64,000 nucleotides of DNA from Bacillus wiedmannii (GCF_001583695.1 NZ_LOBC01000020.1:24190-88189); one strand, 5' to 3'. Shown: positions 8,531-18,021, counted from the stretch's first letter. Notes: generated from the sequence alone by a model not told the origin. Numbers and translations: made by a program.

Positions 8531-8644
8531 GTTGATTCCTCCCCCATGAGAATCTTCTTCTTCACTATCATAGCATGGAAGGGTTTTCTTTTTTAATTTT
8601 TTAAAAATTTAAACTTCCGACAAAAATAGACAGAGACTCCGCCA

Positions 8645-8673
8645 CACAAATTATTTTACAAGTACATATTATA
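8645..8673 (+). promoter_or_regulatory. Sigma-K-type promoter upstream of yppG
   Basis: CACA (8645-8648), 16 bases, then CATATTATA (8665-8673) fits the mother-cell late sigma-K consensus mACm-N16-CATAnnnTA exactly. The start codon is 35 bases further on. Confidence 0.6.
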
Positions 8674-8707
8674 TATGTAGAAACTTATGTGAAGGAGGAG
8701 AGAATGC

Positions 8708-9232
8708 ATGTTTCAACAATCTAACGTATATCAGCAATCTAATCCATATGCACAGCAAAATATGTACCAATATAATACGGATACATATTTACGGTATAAT
8801 ATGTATCCTTTCGAGCCTAATTATGGAAATCAAAATTATTACCAGCCATTTGAAGTGTCGTTTATGAATCAACCACAACAACAGCAGCCCTATATGGATC
8901 AACAGCAGCAACCCTATACGAATCAACAGCAGCAACCTTATATGGATCAACAACAGCAACCTTATATGAATTCACAATACTATATGCCACCACCATCTCC
9001 CTATGGAAATCAACAAGCGATGTTTTATCCACCAAAACAACCGTACCCGACGCAGAATAAACAAAAACAACAACAGCAACCGAGTCAATTTTCTAGTTTT
9101 GTTTCCCAATTTAAAAACTCAGATGGTAACTATGATGTAAATAAAATGATGAATACAGCTGGACAAATGATGAATGCGATGAACCAAGTGACAGGTATTG
9201 TAAAGCAAGTTGGAGGTTTTTTTGGTAAGTAA
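8708..9232 (+). CDS. yppG: YppG-like Gln/Pro/Tyr-rich protein, probable spore coat component
   Basis: A 174-residue low-complexity protein: an N-terminal Tyr/Gln/Asn region, four tandem copies of an 11-residue QQQQPYMDQ-like unit (about residues 57-95), then a conserved C-terminus (FKNSDGNYDVNKMMNTAGQM... GIVKQVGGFFG) of the YppG family. RBS AAGGAGGAG is 10 bases before ATG 8708. Composition, the sigma-K-like promoter and the adjacent cotD suggest a coat or spore-surface protein; this is inference. Confidence 0.75.
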   Translation: MFQQSNVYQQSNPYAQQNMYQYNTDTYLRYNMYPFEPNYGNQNYYQPFEVSFMNQPQQQQPYMDQQQQPYTNQQQQPYMDQQQQPYMNSQYYMPPPSPYGNQQAMFYPPKQPYPTQNKQKQQQQPSQFSSFVSQFKNSDGNYDVNKMMNTAGQMMNAMNQVTGIVKQVGGFFGK

Positions 9233-9314
9233 TCTTGGGGGTTGTCTATAAAAAGCATTACGTATAAAGCAGAAGGCTAGACAAATTTCCTTGTAATAAA
9301 TGGGTATATATAAC

Positions 9315-9344
9315 AAACGGCTTTCTCTCTTTTCTCATATTGTA
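9315..9344 (+). promoter_or_regulatory. Sigma-K-type promoter upstream of cotD
   Basis: AAC (9316-9318), 17 bases, then CATATTGTA (9336-9344) fits the sigma-K pattern; cotD of B. subtilis is a known sigma-K/GerE gene. Confidence 0.6.
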
Positions 9345-9387
9345 AAGTGTAGTCAGATTTTTTTAACGAGAGAGGAGAGAAAAAACT

Positions 9388-9798
9388 ATGCATCATTGTC
9401 ATCCTTGTTTTGGAGGGCATAAGCCTGTAGGACCTATCTGTACAACTGCTCCTGTCATTCATCCGACGAAACAGTGTGTAACACATTCTTTTTCAACAAC
9501 GGTGGTGCCACACATTTTCCCAACGCATACAACACATGTTCATCATCAACAAATTAAAAACCAAAACTTCTTCCCACAAACAAACTCGAATGTAAATGTT
9601 GTAGACCCGATTGACCCAGGGTTCGGCGGCGGATGTGGACCATGTGGTCATGGACATCATGGACATCACGTATCACCATTTGGACCAGGACCAAATGTAT
9701 CACCATTCGGACCAAACGTATCACCATTTTTACCAAACAATGTATCACCAGTAGGTCCGAATATTGGACCAAACGTTGGTGGAATATTTAAAAAGTAA
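9388..9798 (+). CDS. cotD: Inner spore coat protein CotD
   Basis: A 136-residue His/Cys/Pro/Gly-rich protein starting MHHCHPCFGGHKPVGPICTT, with the CotD N-terminal Cys/His pattern and THVHHQQ stretch. A C-terminal tail of PFGPNVSP-type tandem repeats follows (about residues 95-130). RBS GAGAGGAGAG precedes ATG. Made late in the mother cell. It ends at a terminator at 9809. Confidence 0.9.
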   Translation: MHHCHPCFGGHKPVGPICTTAPVIHPTKQCVTHSFSTTVVPHIFPTHTTHVHHQQIKNQNFFPQTNSNVNVVDPIDPGFGGGCGPCGHGHHGHHVSPFGPGPNVSPFGPNVSPFLPNNVSPVGPNIGPNVGGIFKK

Positions 9799-9808
9799 AT
9801 GATATGTT

Positions 9809-9837
9809 AGAACTAGCGAAATGCTAGTTCTTTTTTT
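9809..9837 (+). terminator. Terminator after cotD
   Basis: AGAACTAGC / GCTAGTTCT hairpin followed by seven T. Confidence 0.85.
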
Positions 9838-9854
9838 GTAATTGGAGTGTTGAT

Positions 9855-10409
9855 ATGAAAGTTATTGCTGTAACGGGATATAAGCCATTTGAACTTGGTA
9901 TATTTAAAAATGATCATCCAGGGGTGGAATGTATAAAAAAAGCATTGCATCGAAAATTAACTACTTTTGTAGAAGAAGGTTTGGAATGGGTGATAATAAG
10001 TGGGCAGTTAGGAGTCGAATTATGGGCTGCTGAAGTTGTTTTTGAAATTCAAGTAGAATATCCAGATCTAAAATTAGCGGTATTTACTCCGTTTTTAGAA
10101 CAAGAAGAAAGCTGGAAGGAAGATAACCGTGAATATTACGAATGTATTCTCTCTCAAGCAGACCATATTGATAGTATTACGAAACGGAAGTACGAAAGCC
10201 CGGAACAATTTAAATTAAAAAATCAATTTTTTATTGAAAAAAGTGATGCACTTTTAGCTGTATATGATGAAGAAAAACCAGGGAGTCCCAAATATATTGT
10301 AGAAGCAGCAAAGAAAAAAGGAGAAATAGAAAATTATCACAGTTATTTTATTCTTTTTTCTGATTTACAAGATATAATAGAAGAGGAACAGTGGAATAAT
10401 GCTGAGTAA
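9855..10409 (+). CDS. ypsA: YpsA, SLOG-superfamily protein (DUF1273)
   Basis: A 184-residue cytoplasmic protein with the Rossmann-like SLOG fold signature: [12 protein letters not shown] at the N-terminus, [16 protein letters not shown], and a C-terminal [17 protein letters not shown] segment. In Firmicutes YpsA lies next to gpsB and has been linked to cell division and oxidative-stress resistance. Start ATG follows TTGGAGTG. It is separated from gpsB by about 90 bases containing an AT-rich promoter-like stretch (TTGACA at 10437-10442). Confidence 0.9.
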   Translation: MKVIAVTGYKPFELGIFKNDHPGVECIKKALHRKLTTFVEEGLEWVIISGQLGVELWAAEVVFEIQVEYPDLKLAVFTPFLEQEESWKEDNREYYECILSQADHIDSITKRKYESPEQFKLKNQFFIEKSDALLAVYDEEKPGSPKYIVEAAKKKGEIENYHSYFILFSDLQDIIEEEQWNNAE

Positions 10410-10506
10410 TATGTAATATAGTACTCGTATATATGATTGACAAAAGGCATTGTTTCTGAAAAAATTTAGGTAATGAAAGTTTTGGCAAAAATTTGAGGTG
10501 AAGAAA

Positions 10507-10845
10507 ATGATTTCGGATAAAATTAAATTAACGGCGAAAGATATTTTAGAAAAAGAATTTAAAACAGGCATGAGAGGCTATCAACAAGAAGAAGTAGACA
10601 AGTTTCTTGATATGATCATTAAAGACTATGAAGCTTTCCACAAGGAGTTTGATCAATTAAAGCAACAAAATGCTCGTTTAAAGCGTGAATTAGAGGAACA
10701 AAAATTAGTAGCAACGCAAGTACCACAACAACCAGTTGTACAAACACCAGTTGCACAACCTGTATATAACAACACGAATACGGACATTTTAAAACGTCTA
10801 TCTAATTTAGAAAAAGCTGTATTTGGAAGTAAGTTATACGAATAA
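10507..10845 (+). CDS. gpsB: Cell division/peptidoglycan adaptor GpsB
   Basis: A DivIVA-like coiled-coil protein that brings class A PBPs to the septum. The N-terminal lipid/PBP-binding domain has the typical [20 protein letters not shown] segment (residues 18-37), followed by a coiled coil, a Gln/Val/Pro linker and the C-terminal trimerising helix ([20 protein letters not shown]). GTG 10498 is in frame but lies within the RBS; ATG 10507 is 6 bases after GAGGTG and gives 112 residues matching known GpsB. ponA, its expected partner, is 5 kb away in this window. Confidence 0.95.
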   Translation: MISDKIKLTAKDILEKEFKTGMRGYQQEEVDKFLDMIIKDYEAFHKEFDQLKQQNARLKRELEEQKLVATQVPQQPVVQTPVAQPVYNNTNTDILKRLSNLEKAVFGSKLYE

Positions 10846-10890
10846 TTTCTAGTGGTAAAAAGGTTAAAGCATTTTACATAGAAAAAAACA

Positions 10891-10919
10891 TTGCAAAATC
10901 TTTTTGTTTCCACTATACT
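10891..10919 (+). promoter_or_regulatory. Sigma-A promoter of rnpB
   Basis: TTGCAA (10891-10896), 17-base spacer, TATACT (10914-10919); predicted start near 10926 coincides with the RNA's 5' end. Confidence 0.75.
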
Positions 10920-10926
10920 AATGGAT

Positions 10927-11338
10927 GTCATAACGTTTGGGTAATCGCTGCAACGCCAACGTTGTAGAGGAAAGTCCATGCTCGCACGGCCTGAGATGGC
11001 TGTAGTGTTCGTGCCTAGCCAATTCATAAGCTAGGGTATTCTGGCTGTAAGGCTGGTTTAACGGCAGGGAAAAAACCTAAGTCCTTTCGGATATGGTTTG
11101 ACTACCTTTAAAGTGCCACAGTGACGAAGTCCTTGAAGAAATGATAGGAGTGGAACGAGGTAAACCCCACGAGCGAGAAACCCAAATAATGGTAGGGGAA
11201 TCTTTTCCAAGGAAATGAACGATGGGAAAGGACAGGTTGTATAACCTGTAGATAGATGATTGCCACCGGAGTACGAGGCGTGGGCCGTTTGCAGTACAAA
11301 GGAACAGAACATGGCTTACAGAACGTTATGAACCAACT
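10927..11338 (+). ncRNA. rnpB: RNase P RNA, Bacillus type B
   Basis: Catalytic RNA of RNase P, which matures tRNA 5' ends. Conserved blocks are recognisable in order: GGGTAATCGCTGCA, GAGGAAAGTCCATGCTCGCA (CR-I), GTGCCACAGTGACGAAGTC, GGTAAACCCC...GCGAGAAACCCAAA, GATAGATGATTGCC and the 3' TACAGAACGTTA closing P1 with the 5' TAACGTTTGGG. About 412 bases, as expected for type B. Ends are set by the P1 helix; a terminator follows at 11351. Confidence 0.97.
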
Positions 11339-11350
11339 ATGAAATAACTC

Positions 11351-11382
11351 AGCTCTCCTTTGTTAGAGGAGGGCTTTTTATT
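11351..11382 (+). terminator. Terminator after rnpB
   Basis: AGCTCTCCT / AGGAGGGCT stem with T-run. Confidence 0.8.
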
Positions 11383-11503
11383 TGTATGAAGTTATAAATT
11401 ATGAGTTAAAATGGTTAATGAGAAAATTCTTCGTAAAATGTAATGATTAATAGGACAAATTGCTATTAATTATTGTTTAACTATACATAAGAGGTGAATG
11501 CAA

Positions 11504-12643
11504 ATGGGAAAAGTTACTTTAATTGCAACAGCGGCAATGGGTATTGAAGCGTTAGTTGCCCGAGAAGTTCGTGATCTTGGTTATGAATGCCAAGTGGAAA
11601 ATAGCAAAGTAACATTTGAAGCAGATGAAAAGGCGATTTGTCGCACGAACTTATGGTTACGTACTGCGGACCGTGTGAAAATTAAAGTTGGCGAATTCAA
11701 AGCGACAACATTTGATGAGCTGTTTGAAAAAACGAAAGCATTAAACTGGGGAGATTATATTCCAGAGAATGGAGAATTCCCTGTAATTGGTAAATCGTTA
11801 AAATCTGAGTTGTTCAGTGTTTCAGATTGCCAACGTATCGTTAAAAAAGCTGTCGTTGAAAAATTAAAAACAACATATAAACGTACAACTTGGTTTGAAG
11901 AAGATGGTCCGTTATTCCGTATCGAGATCGCAATGCTCAAGGATATTGCAACATTAACAATTGATGCAAGTGGTGTTGGACTTCATAAACGTGGATACCG
12001 TATGGACCAAGGGGAAGCCCCATTAAAAGAAACATTGGCTGCGTCTTTAATTAAGTTAACAAACTGGAAGCCGGATCGTCCTTTCGTAGATCCTTTCTGT
12101 GGATCAGGTACAATTCCGATTGAAGCAGCATTAATTGGACAAAATATTGCACCAGGATTTAACCGTGGCTTCGCATCAGATGAGTGGGGCTGGGTTGGTA
12201 AACAAAACTGGCGTGAAGCTCGTCAAGAAGCTGAAGATTTAGCGAATTATAATCAACCACTACAAATCATTGGATCAGATATTGATCATCGTATGATCCG
12301 AGTTGCTCAAGATAATGCAGAAGAAGTGGGCTTAAGTGATTTAATTACATTTAAACAAATGCAAGTAAAAGATTTCACGACAAAAGAGGATTATGGCTAT
12401 GTTGTAACGAATCCTCCATACGGAGAACGTTTAAGTGAAAAAGCACTCGTTGAACAATTGTACAAAGAAATGGGACAAGTATTCCGCCCATTAGATACAT
12501 GGTCAGCGTACGTATTAACAAGCTACGAAGCATTTGAAAAGTGTTATGGAAAAGATGCATCGAAGAAACGTAAACTGTTTAATGGATTTATCCGTACAGA
12601 TTACTACCAATACTTCGGAAAACGTCCACCGCGTAATTCATAG
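11504..12643 (+). CDS. ypsC: 23S rRNA N2-guanine methyltransferase family protein (YpsC/RlmL-like)
   Basis: A SAM-dependent RNA methyltransferase with an N-terminal THUMP domain (about residues 50-155) and a C-terminal Rossmann methyltransferase domain. Visible motifs are DPFCGSGTIPIEAA (SAM binding), GSDIDHRMIRVA and the catalytic NPPYGERL. 379 residues. ATG 11504 is preferred over 11498 because GAGGTG at 11491-11496 is then 7 bases away. Named by similarity of architecture and by position after rnpB, as in B. subtilis. Confidence 0.92.
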   Translation: MGKVTLIATAAMGIEALVAREVRDLGYECQVENSKVTFEADEKAICRTNLWLRTADRVKIKVGEFKATTFDELFEKTKALNWGDYIPENGEFPVIGKSLKSELFSVSDCQRIVKKAVVEKLKTTYKRTTWFEEDGPLFRIEIAMLKDIATLTIDASGVGLHKRGYRMDQGEAPLKETLAASLIKLTNWKPDRPFVDPFCGSGTIPIEAALIGQNIAPGFNRGFASDEWGWVGKQNWREARQEAEDLANYNQPLQIIGSDIDHRMIRVAQDNAEEVGLSDLITFKQMQVKDFTTKEDYGYVVTNPPYGERLSEKALVEQLYKEMGQVFRPLDTWSAYVLTSYEAFEKCYGKDASKKRKLFNGFIRTDYYQYFGKRPPRNS

Positions 12644-12704
12644 TATAAAACTCCTCCAGCGCGCATATACTGGCTATTATGTAATGCGTAAAGGAGGACG
12701 TGAT

Positions 12705-12887
12705 ATGGATAGTTTCCAATTATCTATGATTCAAAAAGCTATTCATCGTACGTATGATGAGATCGGGAAAGAAGTGGATAGCCAAGGTGCGATTGTAGAG
12801 GAAATACAAAAAGCACAAGAAGAATATTTGTCAGCTCTTTCACACGAAACAGCGATTGATAAACGGTATTTAAAGTCATTAATATAG
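12705..12887 (+). CDS. Uncharacterised 60-residue protein
   Basis: Starts MDSFQLSMIQKAIHRTYDEI with a perfect AAAGGAGG about 6 bases upstream of ATG 12705. Predicted as two helices (residues 3-22 and 30-45) without Cys or membrane segment. It lies between ypsC and the helicase gene with its own strong terminator behind it. Not recognised. Confidence 0.75.
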   Translation: MDSFQLSMIQKAIHRTYDEIGKEVDSQGAIVEEIQKAQEEYLSALSHETAIDKRYLKSLI

Positions 12888-12888
12888 A

Positions 12889-12922
12889 AAAAAATTTTCC
12901 TTTTTCGAAAGGAAAATTTTTT
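12889..12922 (+). terminator. Terminator
   Basis: AAATTTTCCTTT / AAAGGAAAATTT stem with TTCG loop and a long T-run. Confidence 0.85.
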
Positions 12923-13025
12923 TTCGTGTATTTCTATGTATGGCAACAGGGGAAAGTGGCTGCACACATATGAGTAGCAGTTGCTATATCTTTTTATAGA
13001 AAAACTTTTTGGTTGGAGGCTAAGG

Positions 13026-14963
13026 ATGTTTACTGAGAAGAGATTACCATTTGAAGTAGGAAAACAAGATAATTTTTATGATAAGTTGAATGAATGGATT
13101 GGAGATGTGTTTTACGATATCCTTCCGGAAAAAGGCTTTGAAGAGCGTGATGAACAAATTTTTATGGCGTTTCAATTAGAGCGTGCTTTCCAAGAAAAGA
13201 AAGTAATGTTCGCAGAAGCGGGTGTAGGAACAGGGAAAACAATTGTATATCTTCTATATGCAATTTGTTATGCGCGTTATACTGGAAAACCAGCTATTAT
13301 CGCTTGTGCTGATGAAACGTTAATTGAGCAGCTTGTGAAAGAAGAAGGAGACATTGCTAAGTTATCTGAAGCATTAGGACTATCTGTTGATGTTAGACTT
13401 GCGAAATCAATGGATAATTATTTATGTTTACGTAAACTTGAAGATGTTATGAGTGGACGAGCTCCAGAAGTAATTGAAGATGTATACTACGAATTACCAC
13501 AGTTTGTATTCGATCATGGTACGATGCAAAACTTTACTCACTACGGCGACAGAAAAGAATTTCCACTTTTAAATGATGAGGAATGGTCAAAAGTAAATTG
13601 GGATTACTTCCAAGATTGCTTCACTTGTGATTCTCGTCATCGTTGTGGTCAAACTCTTTCTCGTGAACATTATCGTAAAGCGGCAGATTTAATTATTTGT
13701 TCTCAAGATTTCTACATGGATCATATTTGGACGTACGATGCTCGTAAGCGTGAAGGGCAAATTCCGTTATTACCTGAAAGTAGCTGCGTTGTATTCGATG
13801 AAGGACATCTTGTAGAATATGCAGCTCAAAAAGCTTTAACATATCGTTTAAAGCAAACGATGATGGAGCAACTTTTAACAAGATTGTTGCAAAATGATAT
13901 TCGTGAAGAGTTTGCACATTTAGTAGAAGAAACAATTTGGCAAACAGAGCGATTCTTTGATGTGTTACAAGAAAATAAAAAGGAAATCGCCGGTTCTGAT
14001 CGTTTAGAAATTACTGTGACAGAAAAAGTAACAGCTGAAGCGAATAGACTTTATGCAAAAATTGGTGAAGTCGGTGATGCATTAGTATTTGAAAGTGAAA
14101 TGCATACAGTAAACACGTATGATTTAAATATCGTTGATGAACATTTAGATGTATTAGAACATTCACTGCGTCTGTTCATGCACGAGAAAAATGTAATTAC
14201 ATGGGGTGAAGAAGGTGATGGAGCCTTCACGTTAGTGATTATGCCACGTGCAGTTGAAGAAGTATTACAAGAGAAAGTATTCTCGAAGAAAATCCCGTAT
14301 ATTTTCTCTTCTGCTACATTATCTAACAACGATTCATTCGCATTTACAGCAAATAGCCTAGGGGTAAAAGATTACTTATCATTCTCAGTTGCCTCACCGT
14401 TTGATTATGCAGAGCAAATGGCAGTAAACTTACTATCGCATACGAAAGAGAACGAATGGGAAAGAAAGTGTCAATATACACTTGAAAATATACAGAAAAC
14501 AAATGGACGTACACTTGTATTATTCCGTACAACACAAGAACTTGCAGCGTTTAAAGAATATGTAAGTAAAGAACAAATGTCCGTTCCGTTCCTATATGAA
14601 GGGGATCAAGAAATTAGTCAGCTCGTTTCTCGTTTCCAAAATGAAGAAGAGACTGTACTTTGTGCTGTTCATTTATGGGAAGGTTTAGATATTCCTGGTT
14701 CATCATTATCGCATGTTATTATTTGGTCATTACCATTCCCTCCAAACGATCCTGTGTTTGAAGCGAAGCGTAAACATGTAAATGATCCATTCTGGGATGT
14801 AGATGTACCGTATATGATTTTACGTCTTCGTCAAGGGATTGGACGTTTAATTCGTACGAGCGACGATAAAGGGGCTATATCAATCTTCTTATCTGATACA
14901 GAAGATGAGAAAGTGATAGAAGCGGTGAAAAACGTACTACCAGTAGCAGGTAAAGAATTATAA
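13026..14963 (+). CDS. ypvA: DinG-family ATP-dependent helicase YpvA
   Basis: An XPD/DinG-type superfamily 2 helicase, probably Fe-S dependent. Walker A AEAGVGTGKT (about residue 63), DEAH-box form DEGH (about 258), and Cys residues near 134 and 198-208 (CFTCDSRHRC) that would ligate a 4Fe-4S cluster. The C-terminal helicase motifs IFSSATLSNN, AVHLWEGLDIPG and LRQGIGRLIRT (motif VI) are intact. 645 residues. ATG 13026 is 6 bases after TTGGAGG; the frame is open further upstream but lacks an RBS. It likely unwinds DNA damage or replication intermediates. Confidence 0.93.
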   Translation: MFTEKRLPFEVGKQDNFYDKLNEWIGDVFYDILPEKGFEERDEQIFMAFQLERAFQEKKVMFAEAGVGTGKTIVYLLYAICYARYTGKPAIIACADETLIEQLVKEEGDIAKLSEALGLSVDVRLAKSMDNYLCLRKLEDVMSGRAPEVIEDVYYELPQFVFDHGTMQNFTHYGDRKEFPLLNDEEWSKVNWDYFQDCFTCDSRHRCGQTLSREHYRKAADLIICSQDFYMDHIWTYDARKREGQIPLLPESSCVVFDEGHLVEYAAQKALTYRLKQTMMEQLLTRLLQNDIREEFAHLVEETIWQTERFFDVLQENKKEIAGSDRLEITVTEKVTAEANRLYAKIGEVGDALVFESEMHTVNTYDLNIVDEHLDVLEHSLRLFMHEKNVITWGEEGDGAFTLVIMPRAVEEVLQEKVFSKKIPYIFSSATLSNNDSFAFTANSLGVKDYLSFSVASPFDYAEQMAVNLLSHTKENEWERKCQYTLENIQKTNGRTLVLFRTTQELAAFKEYVSKEQMSVPFLYEGDQEISQLVSRFQNEEETVLCAVHLWEGLDIPGSSLSHVIIWSLPFPPNDPVFEAKRKHVNDPFWDVDVPYMILRLRQGIGRLIRTSDDKGAISIFLSDTEDEKVIEAVKNVLPVAGKEL

Positions 14964-14967
14964 GGAG

Positions 14968-14997
14968 AAAGCTTGGCGCTTGCCAAGCTTTTTTTCT
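14968..14997 (+). terminator. Terminator after ypvA
   Basis: AAGCTTGGC / GCCAAGCTT stem with seven T. Confidence 0.85.
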
Positions 14998-15063
14998 ATT
15001 ATAAAAGGAATTTAGGTTTCCATGTCGAATTAAGTTTGAGGTAGAAAAGGGAGGTTTTATACG

Positions 15064-16581
15064 ATGACAGTAGCTACATATGAAGTAGAAAAACAATTTT
15101 TAACATATGTGAAGAAGATACAAAATTACGGTGAAGCATTAAGCTTAATGTTTTGGGACTTAAGAACAGGTGCGCCTAAAAAAGGTGTAGACCAGCGTTC
15201 AGAAGTAATTGGTATGCTTTCATCAGAAGTGTTTGTCATGTCAACTTCAGATGAGATGGGAAATTATTTAACAGAGCTTGAAGCTTTAATAAGTGAAGAT
15301 AAACTTTCTGAAACGACGAAGAAAATGGTTGAAGAGTGTCGTAAAGAATATGATAGAAATAAGAAAATTCCACAAGCGGAATACGAGGCGTATGTGAAAT
15401 TAGAAGCGAAAGCGGAAAGTGTGTGGGAAGAAGCTCGGGAAAAATCTGATTTCGAAATGTTCCGTCCGTATTTAGAACAAATAGTTGAATTTAAAAAGAA
15501 ATTCATTACATATTGGGGTTACGAAACATATAAATATAATACATTATTAGATATGTATGAGCCAGGTATTACAGTAGAAGTGTTAGATCACGTATTTGGT
15601 CAACTTCGTGAGCGTATCGTTCCGCTCGTAAAAGAAATATCGGAGTCACAAAAGAGATTAAAGACAAGTGCTTTATCAGAACATTTTTCAAAAGAAAAAC
15701 AAAAGAACTTTACATTAGAGTTATTAAAGCAATTGAATTATGACTTTGAAGCAGGTCGTCTTGATGAAACGGTACATCCATTTGAGATTACATTAAATAG
15801 AGGGGACGTTCGTATTACAACACGCTATGATGAAAAAGATTTCCGTATGGCAGTGTTTGGAACAATTCATGAATGTGGCCATGCTGTATATGAACAAAAT
15901 ATTGCAGAGAAATTCGAAGGTACACCGCTATGTAGTGGAACTTCTATGGGTATTCATGAGTCACAATCATTATTCTTTGAGAACTTTATCGGTCGTAATA
16001 AATCATTCTGGAAGAAAAATTATGATTTATTAAAAGAGTATAGCGATGGTCAATTCAATGATATATCAATAGATGAATTTTATGATGCGATTAACGAATC
16101 GAAGCCATCGTTCATTCGTATAGAAGCAGATGAGCTTACATATCCGCTTCACGTCATGGTTCGTTATGAACTTGAGAAAGAATTATTTGATGGTACATTA
16201 CAAGTGAAGGATTTGCCAGCGGCTTGGAATGATAAGATGGAAGCATATTTAGGAATTCGTCCGGAAAGCGATGCGCAAGGTGTATTGCAAGATGTTCACT
16301 GGGCTGGTGGTTCATTTGGATACTTCCCATCTTATGCGCTTGGTTATATGTATGCAGCGCAATTTAAGCAAAGAATGTTAAAAGACATTCCGAACTTTGA
16401 TGCATTATTAGAAGAAGGAAATGTAACACCAATTCGTGAATGGTTAACAGAAAATATTCACCAATACGGTAAAACGAAAAAGCCACTTGAAATTTTAGAA
16501 GATGTGACAGGTGAAGGATTAAATGCAAACTACTTAGCAGATTATTTAGAAGCGAAGTATAAAGAAATCTATGGGTTATAA
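15064..16581 (+). CDS. ypwA: Metallocarboxypeptidase, peptidase family M32 (YpwA)
   Basis: A cytoplasmic zinc carboxypeptidase of the Taq-carboxypeptidase (M32) family. The zinc motif HECGH lies at about residues 268-272 with the third ligand Glu in GIHESQSLFFEN. Other M32 landmarks are DLRTGAPKKG near the N-terminus and DVHWAGGSFGYFPSYALG and IRPESDAQGVLQD near the C-terminus. 505 residues, standard for the family. RBS GGGAGG is well placed. Substrate preference cannot be read from sequence. Confidence 0.95.
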   Translation: MTVATYEVEKQFLTYVKKIQNYGEALSLMFWDLRTGAPKKGVDQRSEVIGMLSSEVFVMSTSDEMGNYLTELEALISEDKLSETTKKMVEECRKEYDRNKKIPQAEYEAYVKLEAKAESVWEEAREKSDFEMFRPYLEQIVEFKKKFITYWGYETYKYNTLLDMYEPGITVEVLDHVFGQLRERIVPLVKEISESQKRLKTSALSEHFSKEKQKNFTLELLKQLNYDFEAGRLDETVHPFEITLNRGDVRITTRYDEKDFRMAVFGTIHECGHAVYEQNIAEKFEGTPLCSGTSMGIHESQSLFFENFIGRNKSFWKKNYDLLKEYSDGQFNDISIDEFYDAINESKPSFIRIEADELTYPLHVMVRYELEKELFDGTLQVKDLPAAWNDKMEAYLGIRPESDAQGVLQDVHWAGGSFGYFPSYALGYMYAAQFKQRMLKDIPNFDALLEEGNVTPIREWLTENIHQYGKTKKPLEILEDVTGEGLNANYLADYLEAKYKEIYGL

Positions 16582-16582
16582 A

Positions 16583-16613
16583 AAAGAGCTGCTTAATTGC
16601 AGCTCTTTTTTTA
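16583..16613 (+). terminator. Terminator after ypwA
   Basis: AAGAGCTGC / GCAGCTCTT stem and T-run. Confidence 0.85.
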
Positions 16614-16627
16614 AAGGGGATAGAAGA

Positions 16628-17101
16628 ATGATTTATACATATACAGTAATGACGCAAGAAGAAGCGGAAGAAATTGCATATAACTGGCATTATGAAGGGG
16701 AATATTCTTTTTATGATATAGAGGCAGATGAAGAAGATTTAGCTGAGTTTTTACATGATGAGAGTAGAGGAGATCATACATTTTCTGTGAAGGAAAACGG
16801 CACTCTCATTGGTTTTTTTACTGTTTGTAAAATAAATGATGGAACGGTTGATATAGGTCTTGGAATGAGACCTGATATAATTGGAAATGGATGTGGTTTA
16901 CAGTTCGTAAACGCTGGACTAGCTTTTAGTAAAGAAAAATACGGATGCAATTATATAACGTTATCAGTAGCGACATTTAATGAGAGAGCAATTAAAGTGT
17001 ATAAAAGAGCAGGATTCGAAGCAGTTGGAACGTTTATCCAGAAGACGAACGGTAGTTGTTTTGAATTTTTGAAAATGAATTATATATGTAAAAATGATTA
17101 A
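16628..17101 (+). CDS. GNAT family N-acetyltransferase
   Basis: A 157-residue GNAT fold protein. The acetyl-CoA loop is a diverged form (GLGMRPDIIGNGCGLQFV in place of the usual RxxGxG/A), followed by ITLSVATFNERAIKVYKRAGFEAVG, the characteristic motif B. ATG 16628 follows an AAAGGGGATAG RBS; the longer open frame begins inside the ypwA stop region. Substrate unknown. Confidence 0.85.
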   Translation: MIYTYTVMTQEEAEEIAYNWHYEGEYSFYDIEADEEDLAEFLHDESRGDHTFSVKENGTLIGFFTVCKINDGTVDIGLGMRPDIIGNGCGLQFVNAGLAFSKEKYGCNYITLSVATFNERAIKVYKRAGFEAVGTFIQKTNGSCFEFLKMNYICKND

Positions 17102-17128
17102 GAAACAGAGGGGACCTTCTGTTTTTTT
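17102..17128 (+). terminator. Terminator after the GNAT gene
   Basis: AACAGAGG / CCTTCTGTT imperfect stem followed by seven T. Confidence 0.7.
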
Positions 17129-17254
17129 ATTTTGATTTAGAAGTATAGGATACATATTTTGTACTTGTTGTAATTGGGAGCTTTGAAATTTTGATAGAGG
17201 ATGTGTATGATTGAACTTTAGTAGCAAATAGCAGGTTTAGCAAGGAGAGGTAGA

Positions 17255-18001
17255 ATGATTACAATTAAAACGAAAAATGAAATAGATTTGATGCATGAAT
17301 CTGGGAAATTACTTGCTTCATGTCATAGGGGAATTGCCAAAATGATGAAACCAGGTATTACGACAAAAGAAATTGATACGTTTGTTGAAGCATATTTAGA
17401 AAAGCATGGTGCAACATCTCAGCAGAAAGGTTACAACGGGTATCCATATGCGATATGCGCATCTGTAAATGATGAAATGTGTCATGGGTTTCCGGCGGAT
17501 GTTCCTTTAAATGAGGGTGATATTGTAACAATTGATATGGTAGTAAACTTAAATGGTGGTCTTTCAGATTCTGCTTGGACGTATAGAGTTGGAAATGTTT
17601 CTGAAGAAGCAGAAATGTTATTGGTAGTAGCTGAGAATGCATTGTATAAAGGAATTGATCAGGCGATGATCGGTAATCATGTAGGAGATATTGGCTATGC
17701 GATTGAAAGTTATGTAGCAAATGAAGGTTTTTCTGTCGCAAGAGACTTTACGGGACATGGAATAGGTAAAGAGATTCATGAAGAACCAGCAATTTTTCAT
17801 TTTGGGAAACAAGGACAAGGGCCTGAACTACAAGAAGGAATGGTAATTACAATTGAGCCTATTGTCAATGTAGGTATGCGATATTCGAAAGTAGATTTAA
17901 ATGGATGGGCTGCAAGAACGATGGACGGGAAATTATCAGCGCAATATGAGCATACAATTGCTATTACAAAAGATGGGCCAATCATTTTAACGACACTTTG
18001 A
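17255..18001 (+). CDS. map: Methionine aminopeptidase, type I
   Basis: Removes N-terminal Met from nascent proteins. The pita-bread fold metal ligands are visible: Asp in TIDMVVNLNG, Asp in GGLSDSAWTY, His in FTGHGIGKEIHEEP, and Glu in MVITIEPIVNVG and YEHTIAI. 248 residues without a zinc-finger extension, so type Ia. This is a second, non-ribosomal-operon map (like B. subtilis yflG) because it is not next to secY/infA. RBS AAGGAGAGG. Confidence 0.94.
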   Translation: MITIKTKNEIDLMHESGKLLASCHRGIAKMMKPGITTKEIDTFVEAYLEKHGATSQQKGYNGYPYAICASVNDEMCHGFPADVPLNEGDIVTIDMVVNLNGGLSDSAWTYRVGNVSEEAEMLLVVAENALYKGIDQAMIGNHVGDIGYAIESYVANEGFSVARDFTGHGIGKEIHEEPAIFHFGKQGQGPELQEGMVITIEPIVNVGMRYSKVDLNGWAARTMDGKLSAQYEHTIAITKDGPIILTTL

Positions 18002-18021
18002 AATAATATGTAAGAGTTTAC

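Noticed and set aside
11058-11312. 84-codon minus-strand ORF
   Set aside because: Lies entirely inside the RNase P RNA.
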